Source of the DNA: Apricaphanius iberus
Taxonomy: Eukaryota > Chordata > Actinopteri > Cyprinodontiformes > Aphaniidae
Length of the DNA stretch: 64,000 nt
Direction of reading: 5' to 3'
Assembly (NCBI GenBank): GCA_028564705.1
Contig: JAPXFQ010000378.1
Location: 248,001-312,000, forward strand
In this document: positions 57,328-64,000 of the stretch, one piece after another
How positions within the stretch are numbered: position 1 is the stretch's first letter
Layout: each line of letters starts with the position of its first letter
Notes under the pieces: model-generated
The model's input: the letters and a program-made list of their open reading frames with translations, nothing else
Told to the model about the DNA's origin: nothing
Database searches by the model: none
Translations under genes and position numbers: made by a program

Positions 57328-60300
57328 TCTATATATCAGCGACTAAATGTTAAAAAAATTGCCATCGGCTCCCAGCGCCAACCGCAGTGGATGACCTGCA
57401 CATCCTGAGCCACTTGTGTTGGTTGTGGATTTTATCTCATGCTACCACTAGAGTGAAAGCACTGCCAGCATTCAGAAGGGACCAAAACATCAGCCAGAAA
57501 GGAACTGAGAAGTGGTCTATGGTCACCACCTGCAGAACCAATCCTTTATTGGAAGGGGTCTGGCTAATTACCTGTAATTCCTACCTGTTGTCTATTCCAT
57601 TTGCACAACAGCATGTGAAATTGATTGTCAATCAGTGTTGCTTCCTAAGTGGAAAGTTCGACCTCACAGAAGTGTGATTGACTTGGACTTACATTGTGTT
57701 GTTTAAGTGTTCATTTTATGTTTTTGAGCAGCGTATCAAATATAAATGGTAAGTGGACTGAACTGACAAAGCACCTTTTTTGTCATACTGAGCACTCAAA
57801 GTGCTTTGCACTGGAGCTATATTCACCCATTCATACTCACAAACATGCACACATTTATACACTGATACAGAGCTCTGCTGGCAAACTGGAGTTAAGGGCC
57901 TTGCCCAGGGGCACATTGACATGTGACAGGAGTAAGCTGGAGTCAAAACTACAACCCCTTCAATTACAAGCAAACTACTCTACCCACCGTGCCACAGTAA
58001 CCCACAAACACCGTATGTGCACCTGGCTTAAGTGAATTTGAGCCTTCTTTACTCCCCCCTGAAGGGACACTGTCAGCGAATATGTGATATTGAAAATAGA
58101 GTTCTGGTAACTTCATCATACTGTTTGACTTTTTTTTCCTATTTTTTATACTGCACATTGAAAAAGTTGGCTTATGGTAAACTGTGTTGAGTTCCTGTGT
58201 CTGTGTGCCGGAGAGTGGGTGTGTTTGTCTTCCTTCTCCAACCTTCTCTGCAGGGCTTGGCAGGCAGCAATCACCAGGTGCTCCTCATTGAGTCTAATCA
58301 GCATCCAGCTCAAAAGGGGAGCGGCTTCGGCAAGCTGACGCCAGTCGGTTCTCACCTCCAGTGTGGTACATGGACAAATTACTCAGAGCATCTTCAATTA
58401 AGAAGTACTTGCTTCCAAGTTTGAATCATGACTTACCTTTTCTTCAGCAGATCCTTCCTAGTCAATTCCCTCCTTCATTCTGGTTTCCTGCCTGGTCAGC
58501 CTCTGCCCCGTTCCCTCCGGTAAACACCTTTAAAACTCACCTGCTCCTCTGCTACTGTCATGCTGCTCACACATCCGCCCAAACAAACTCTCCACCTGCA
58601 AGAGAAGGACAGGAACTCTGATTCATTTCCTACTACCAACTTGGCTCCCATCAAGCTCTCACTCACCTGCTTGATACATGCTCAGCTGGATCTCCTTTGA
58701 GCTCACCGCCTGCAATGGAATTGGAGAAAGTCAGTATCCACACACCTGCCTTCAGCCAACCTCAGACCACAGAACTTAACTTACCTTCCTCCAAGCTGCT
58801 CTTCATTGGCTCAGCAGTAACAATCAATCCATCAGCACAATTTCACCTTGTTAGTTACTTCCATTAATCTCTTTGCTCACTTTTTCTAGCAGATTACCTG
58901 CCTTAGATGCACACTTCATGTGTGTGAGTTCTTCCTATATACACAGGAAGAACTCTGTGCCCGGTTCTTCCTAAGACATTTGTTCTAAATAAAAACATGT
59001 ATTTCTTTGAAATCCATCCTTTGTCTCCTGCGTCTGGTGTTGTGCTGAACTTGAGTCTGAAAATCCAATGTCCACACAATTTTGGTCGCCTGTCAAAGGT
59101 TGGTCCTCACAGTCATATATATAAATGCAAACATACACCATAAATCAACAAAATGCAGTGAATGATCAAAACAGAAAACTAAATCAAATCAATATTTAGT
59201 GTGAACACCCTTTGCCTTCAAAACAGCATCAATTCTTCTGGGTCCAGCTGCAGACAGTTTTTGAAGGAACTGGGCTGGTAGGTTTTTCCAGACATCTTGG
59301 AGAACTAACCCTAGATCCTCTGTGGATGTAGTCTTCCTCACATCCATCTGTCTCTTCAAGTAATCCCAGACACACTCCATGATGTTGAGATCAGGGTTCT
59401 GTATGGGCATACCATCACTTCGAGGACTTCTGGTTTTCATTACTCTGAAGATAGTTCTTAAAGACTTTGGCTGTTTTGGGTCATTGTCCTACGACATAAT
59501 ACATTTGGGGCCAATCATATGCCTCCCTGATGGTATTTCATGAATGATAAGTATTTGCCTGTATTTCTGAGCATTGAGCACACCAATAATCCTAATAAAA
59601 TCTCCAACTCCATTTGCAGAAATGCACTCCCAAATGTTCAAGGAACCTCCAACATGCTGCTGTTGCCTGCAGACACTTATTTTACTGCTTTCTAGCCCTT
59701 CAATAAACAAGTTGCCTTCTGCAACAGCCAAATATTTAAAAATTTGGCTCATGCTGCATTGGTCGTGTTCCATGTTTACCTGTGGATGTAAGGAAGCTGT
59801 ATAGAGGGTGCAGAGCTGGAGCTTTGGTCAAAGCTAAGCGGCTAGCAAAGAGGTAGAGCCTCAAGCCTCCGGTGTCTTCAATGATCATGTGAATCGTAAA
59901 CTACTTACCAAACAAGATCGATGAACTGGCTGCACTGACAAAGAATTTAAAAACCTTTAGAGAATGCAGCTTACTATGTCTTACTGAAACGTGGTTAACA
60001 GCTAACATCCCTGATGCTAACGTGGAGCTACTGGACTTCAGTGCAGTTAGAGCGGACAGAGACACAAAAGCCTTTGGTAAGCGCAAAGGAGGGGGACTTG
60101 CACTGTGTGATGAAAAACCAGTGATGCAATCCCAGAAATGTGAGCATTAAAATCTCTGTAGAGACAGTGAACTCCAGGCAGTAGGTCTATGACCCTACTA
60201 TCTGCCAAGGGAGTTTCCTCACATTATTGTCCTCATTGTTTATATAGCTCCGGGGGACAAAGAGGTAGCATGTGATGTATTCCACAGTGCGTTCGCTAAA

Positions 60301-63300
60301 CTACAAACAGAGCATCCTGAGGCTCTTTTGCTAATTTCTGGGGTCTTTAACCATGTCACTCTAGATAAAACACTGCCTGCTTTTTATCACTATGTGGATC
60401 ATAATACTAGGGGGAAGAGGACTATTGATCTGATGTATGCAAAGATGAAGGATGCATACAGTGACACCTCCAACCTGCTTTGGGGAAGGCGGACAAAAAC
60501 TTGGTCCTACTCAAACTTCACTACACAACAAAAAGGAAGAGACTACTAGAAACCACTTGCTAATTCAAGAAGTTTTCTCCTCTAGCCGAACAGGGTTTAA
60601 AAGGCTGCTTTGTGACCACAGACTGGGACATGTTACATGGTTCTCACAATGAAAACCTGGAGGTGATGGTTGACCACATTACAGACTGTATAAACTTCTG
60701 TATCGATGTGTTTCCAGTGAGATCTGTATGCTGCTTTGTTATCAACAAGGCTACAGAAAGAACCCAGAGTCCAGCAAAGGAAGAGAAAGGAGCAGTATGG
60801 CTCAAAGATACAACAAAAGAAAAACAACAAGGTAGAGGTGTGGCAGGAAATGAAGACTATCACGGGTTGCAGCACTGGGAGAGGTGCACTTGTTAAGATG
60901 GATGTGGGAAGATCAAACCAGTTGAAACAATTTTTAATAATTCAATTCACTTTTATTTATATAGCGCCAATCAACAACATATATAATTTCAAGGCACTTT
61001 ACAACAAAACTTATTTCAATACAATTATACAAACATTCCAATCCGTTAAAAGTTTTCTATGTAAGGAATCCCAGCAGATTGCAATGAGTCATCGACGTGA
61101 TATTGTGCCCGGATCAAGCAAACTCCAACCACAGCAATCCCTCATACTGAGCAAGCATGTAGTGACAGTGGAGAGGAAAAACTGCCCTTTAACAGGAATA
61201 AACCTCTGACAGAACCAGAACCTGGTTCAGTACAAGCAGTCATCTGCAACTGGCGGTCTGAGAGGACAGAGAAGAGACAGCATAGAGGATACTCTGTCAC
61301 TTATGCCCCGTTTCCATAGAGCGGTCCGGTCCGGCACGGTCCGGTGCATGTTTTTGGCTGTTCCCACTGTCAAAGCGGCCCCCTGGGCAGGACCGGAGTT
61401 GGATGGAGCTGGTCCGCTTTCAGTTTCCGGACCAGGGCAGGGTGGACCAGGTACGGTTGGGGCTGTGACACTGGCGTCACACAGCTTAGTACCTTCAAGT
61501 CATAACATCATCTCTGTGGCAACAACTACAAGAAACAACAATTTCTCCGTTTTATTATTATTATTTTTTTACACTTCCTCGTCCCTGCCATATGACGCCA
61601 GTGATCACCCTGCCTTGGTCCGAAAGCTGAAAGCGGACCACCTCGAGCCGGCTGCGGTCCTGCTCCATGGGCCACTTTGATGGTTGGAATAGCCAAAAAT
61701 GTGGACCGGAAAACCTATGGTAACTGAGCATTAGACTCTGTTCTGGATTTAACAGAAGAATGTAGAGAAGTTAAAACAGGAGAAATGTGATCTCTCTTTT
61801 TAATATTCATCAAATCTCTTGCTACAATATTTTGGATAAACTGAAGGGTTCCTAATAATAAATAAAACAGTGTGATTTGTTGCGGGAAATCCACATGATA
61901 TAAGAGTCTGTGGTAAAAAACATTGAGAAACATACTCCTGGGGAGGGAAATTTGTTCAATTCTCAGAGCATATTATGTTGAACTGTGGATGTAGGACATC
62001 AAATTGACCCTTATGGATGTAAAAACACTGTGTTTGTTCAAGATGTTTTGGATTTGTGGTGACAGCAGGCTGCAAAATGTGAGTTGTGCATAATTCTTCT
62101 TCCGTGAGGGAATGGGGGGTGGGTGACAAAGATAACTGCTGTGTACTCACTTATTCTGATTCTGTCCTTTATTGGCATATATGGTTAAAAAACAATACTA
62201 TTAGGTTTCAAATGATACAAAACGTATAAATTCAAAGTTGGTAAGTCCTCATTGATCATCGTCCTTATTTATTTATGGAAATGTAGTCGGTGCTTTATAA
62301 GTTGTCCTGTAACTTCAGTGGCGTCTGGTCTTTGGCGAAAAACCGAATATCATCGCTTACACGATTCCTTTTTTTTTTTTTTTTAATCCAGTCTTGGAGA
62401 AACATGCCGTCATGTGGCAGCTTTAATGATTCATTTAAATTAGAAGCAGCTGTCAGGATAGGATTTACAGCTGCTGCATGTACAGCACCGTGAATAATCA
62501 GGTGCTGATAGCAGTTTCGGTCATCTGAATCTGAACACAAAAACAATATAATGTAGAGAATTTTAAATTACACAAATCTCACGTTTTTTAAATAAAGATT
62601 TTTTAAATAACAATTACGTGATGACAAGGACTTACCATGAACAAAATTAGCCTCACAAACTCTGTCAGTTGCTGTGGGAATCCAGACTTTCTTTTGAGCT
62701 TCCAGGTTTAATCTCCTGATCGCCTGCAATCTCTTTCGTTTTTTGAAGAAAACGTTTTATCCAATCGTGCTGTACAGTCAACCACACAGCAGGGGTGAAT
62801 CATCTGCTCCACTGAATTCTCCTCCAAACATACAAAATAATCAAAATGTAGGCAAAATACACTGTTTCCTGCCACCCACTACCATTATGCTTGTGAGAAA
62901 ACATAAACATTGACGTCACAAAAGTTCATCCTATTGTAACGCTTTTTTTTTTTCTTTTTGCCTTGGCTAAGCCCAAGTACTCCTTGAAGGCTGGAGATAT
63001 CCCTGCAGTATTTTCTTGAGGTTTTTATGGACAGAAGTGGCTTTTTTCCGGCTTTTTCTTTTTTTATCAGAATGCCATCAGTGCATGAATATGCACTGAT
63101 TGATGCATCTGTTACTAATGCTAAGTAAGCTCTAATGACTTCTGAGTTCTGGCAGTTGTTGGGCCCTCTTGGAAATCCTGAAGCAGTGCACAATAGCCTC
63201 TTATTCTGAATTTTGAAGCATAACAACATTGACAACTTTCAGTGGTTGTTAGATAGAAGATGCTTTTTTGATGGCTATGCACTTCTATGCCGGTACATCT

Positions 63301-63657
63301 TAACAGGATAAGAAGGAAATTATCTCAAACAAAGCTGGACTTTTTGCATACCTTTTGTGTCACTTTTTAAATGTTGGCCATGACAGAGTAGGCAAAGATC
63401 CTTCAAAGAATTGTTCTTTGTGCACAGCAAATAAAAAGCTTTAAACTTTATATGTTATATTTTCCTGTGTGGTCATGTGTGAGGTACAGATGTTTTCAGA
63501 AAGAAACTAAAACCATGTTTTATTGTTTGTGTGCTCATAGGAACTGAAGCAATTAGGACTGGGCGAGGCAGTAGATCTTCATGTGTGTGAGTTACCTGTT
63601 GATTATCAGGCTGTTCAGGACATGTTGCCATCTCTGTGGAAACAACATCAGCCCCAG
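55906..63657 (+). CDS. pgpep1: pyroglutamyl-peptidase I, 5' part (three exons, runs off the window)
   Basis: A cytosolic cysteine peptidase (family C15) that removes N-terminal pyroglutamate from peptides. Exons 55906-55936, 56338-56390 and 63541-63657 join in frame to 67 residues: KKVVVTGFQPFGEHAVNSSW, then VAVQELKQLGLGEAVDLHV and ELPVDYQAVQDMLPSLWKQH. This aligns along its length with human PGPEP1 (VVVTGFGPFGEHTVNASWIAVQ...), including the GFxPFGE loop of the pyroglutamate pocket. The catalytic Glu, Cys and His (human 85, 149, 168) would lie in later exons beyond 64000. Splice sites are GT-AG. Intron 2 (56391-63540) is filled with repeats. No disabling change is seen in this part. Confidence 0.92.
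56338..56390 (+). CDS. pgpep1: pgpep1 coding exon 2
   Basis: 53 nt between acceptor TTGCCACAG (ends 56337) and donor CCAG|GTAATC. It encodes GFQPFGEHAVNSSWVAVQ (residues 11-28) and ends in phase 0. Confidence 0.92.
56845..57385. mobile_element. nested element with 'atatcggccgatat' motifs
   Basis: It starts 'gaggctgactgatatatcgg' with 'ttggccgatatatc', a recognised terminus of a fish nonautonomous DNA element. The other end is near 'gccatcggctcccagcgcc' (57360-57378). It contains the AT palindrome at 57223-57324. Confidence 0.45.
57223..57324. repeat. AT-rich palindrome, about 100 bp
   Basis: Two (TA)n-rich arms around TCACTCTTAT (57251-57260) and its exact complement ATAAGAGTGA (57287-57296), centred near 57273. 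It can extrude as a cruciform. The 82-codon frame here (Ile-Tyr repeats) is an artefact. Confidence 0.85.
57745..58010. repeat. teleost interspersed repeat
   Basis: 'aaatggtaagtggactgaac', 'caaagtgctttgcactgg', 'cccattcatactcacaaac' and 'aagggccttgcccaggggca' form the standard order of a very common fish repeat of uncertain class. No coding content. Confidence 0.6.
58400..59090 (+). repeat. possible retroelement 3' end, unclassified
   Basis: Pyrimidine-rich sequence leading to 'tctaaataaaaac' (about 58985) and 'ctttgtctcctgcgtctgg' resembles a fish retroelement LTR or 3' terminus with a poly(A) signal. No partner repeat was found in the window. Confidence 0.3.
59100..59810 (-). mobile_element. 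Tc1-like transposon, truncated
   Basis: Same family as 43367-45652: 59205-59310 and 43440-43540 share 'ccagctgcagacag' and 'tttgaaggaactgggctggt'. The minus strand carries the catalytic-side transposase in two frames (59773-59489 and 59440-59189), and one terminus is lost. Confidence 0.7.
59189..59440 (-). pseudogene. Tc1-like transposase C-terminus
   Basis: The 83-codon frame has QNPDLNIMECVWDYLKRQM, the D-to-E catalytic block of a Tc1-like transposase, and ends normally in KGVHTKY. The upstream catalytic part is in a separate frame (59773-59489). Confidence 0.8.
59895..60900 (+). pseudogene. LINE endonuclease fragment (L2/CR1/Rex-type)
   Basis: Plus-strand frames read [87 protein letters not shown] and NTRGKRTIDLMYAKMKDAYS, with stops and shifts between them. 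It is the same family as the inverted fragment at 12939-13556, here reaching past the SDH-type end of the endonuclease. The catalytic SGDFNH block reads SGVFNH, so the Asp is lost. Confidence 0.8.
60945..61290. repeat. teleost interspersed repeat (family A, copy 2, proximal)
   Basis: 'cacttttatttatatagcgc' through 'caaggcactttacaac', then 'ccctcatactgagcaagcat' and 'acagagaagagacag', matching 2700-2890. 61015-61045 also matches 6685-6705 ('acaaacattccaatc'). Confidence 0.6.
61308..61735. mobile_element. nonautonomous DNA element (GC-rich MITE) inside family A
   Basis: It starts 'ccccgtttccatagagcggt' with repeated 'ccggtccgg' and ends near 'gtggaccggaaaacctatgg', a recognisable fish MITE type with 'gtttccat' termini. 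It splits the family A repeat (60945-61290 and 61736-61860). The 125-codon frame at 61303-61680 lies inside it and is not a gene. Confidence 0.55.
61736..61860. repeat. teleost interspersed repeat (family A, copy 2, distal)
   Basis: 'tctgttctggatttaacaga' followed by the block ending 'ttaatattcatca', matching 4460-4545. It is the continuation of 60945-61290 beyond the MITE. Confidence 0.55.
61861..63540. other. distal part of pgpep1 intron 2, nothing else recognised
   Basis: Unique-looking AT-rich intron. A stretch near 62155-62200 ('ttattctgattctgtccttt') may be a LINE 3' tail. There is no exon-like frame with flanking splice sites matching PGPEP1. Confidence 0.4.
63541..63657 (+). CDS. pgpep1: pgpep1 coding exon 3
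   Basis: 117 nt (residues 29-67) between acceptor CTCATAG (ends 63540) and donor CCCCAG|GTATTT. It keeps phase 0. The residues ELKQLGLGEAVDLHV match the human segment ELEKLGLGDSVDLHV. Confidence 0.92.
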
Positions 63658-64000
63658 GTATTTTACAAAATAGAAGTTCAGGAGTTTACATAAACTCGTC
63701 ATCAGAATTAATGTTGATATTTATTGTGGAATTTTTAACTGAACATCTGAACCATTTTTCAGGGTGGAATCTTTATAAACCATAGAACTTTGCTGATTTT
63801 AAAACAAGAACTATGCAGTTTTAACTTGACTATATATTGTTATTGCCAAGCACAAAGTCAAATCTATATACACAGGCTCATCTATACATATAAAGCCCTA
63901 CTAATGTTTGAGAAAAAAATAAGATGAAAATTGGAAAGAAACCATTAACTGTTGGCTTCTGTGAGTGTACGTTCAGATTGGTGTTCTCCTCAGCTTTTTC

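Larger units (their letters stand above)
56447..57733 (-). mobile_element. Tc1-like transposon, internally replaced
   Basis: The termini 'cactgcttaaaaagtaaagg' and the complement of 'tttttgagcagcg' sit inside TA dinucleotides (56445-56446 and 57734-57735). Left arm 56480-56840 and right arm 57390-57733 match, from memory, the two ends of a common fish Tc1-like family ('cctggactaaagcgtccgcc', 'gctaccactagagtgaaagc'). The middle of the transposase gene is gone, replaced by a second element (56845-57385). Confidence 0.7.

Noticed and set aside
57160..57408. 82-codon Ile/Tyr frame
   Set aside because: A translation of the (TA)n palindrome.
61303..61680. 125-codon open frame
   Set aside because: Lies wholly inside a GC-rich MITE with recognisable termini; no domain.

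Overview
This is vertebrate nuclear DNA, almost certainly from a ray-finned (teleost) fish. Genes are split by GT-AG introns, there are no bacterial-type operons, and the interspersed repeats are typical of teleosts: Tc1-like, hAT-like and PIF/Harbinger DNA transposons, L2/CR1/Rex-type LINEs, a chromodomain Ty3/Gypsy element and an I-clade LINE with an RNase H domain. I cannot name the species.

Three host genes are supported. (1) rab3a (+): coding exons at 11105-11329, 14879-14997, 17586-17710 and 30996-31186 join in frame to a 219-residue synaptic-vesicle Rab GTPase. A probable CpG-rich promoter and noncoding first exon lie near 7220-7433, and a long 3' UTR probably ends near 35130. (2) jund (-): a single-exon AP-1 transcription factor of 288 residues at 37713-38579, with a jun-family-like core promoter at 38798-38940. 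(3) pgpep1 (+): the first three coding exons of pyroglutamyl-peptidase I (55906-55936, 56338-56390, 63541-63657); the rest lies beyond the window. RAB3A, JUND and PGPEP1 are neighbours on human chromosome 19p13.11, so this is a conserved vertebrate block. I found no exon of human neighbours PDE4C or LSM4. The three genes share ancient synteny, not a pathway.

Layout: 1-1660, an unassigned open frame and possible 3' end of an upstream gene; 1.7-7.2 kb, old repeats and a candidate solo LTR; 7.2-35.1 kb, rab3a. Its 13.3-kb intron 4 holds several hAT relics, an unclassified element with 90-bp direct repeats, a LINE with a perfect 16-bp target duplication, and a three-layer nest (LINE split by Gypsy, Gypsy split by Harbinger) ending about 40 bp before exon 5. 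36.9-38.95 kb is jund and its promoter. 39-48.3 kb is repeat-rich intergenic DNA with Tc1 relics and a minisatellite. 48.4-53.6 kb is a nearly complete I-clade LINE. 53.6-55.8 kb holds a Tc1 remnant. 55.8-64 kb is the 5' half of pgpep1, with repeat-filled introns.

I found no CRISPR array, no clear functional tRNA or rRNA gene and no convincing new multi-gene system. The most unusual signals are the element with 90-bp repeats, the altered N-terminus of JunD, the 5'-inverted LINE in rab3a intron 2, and the nested stack beside rab3a exon 5.
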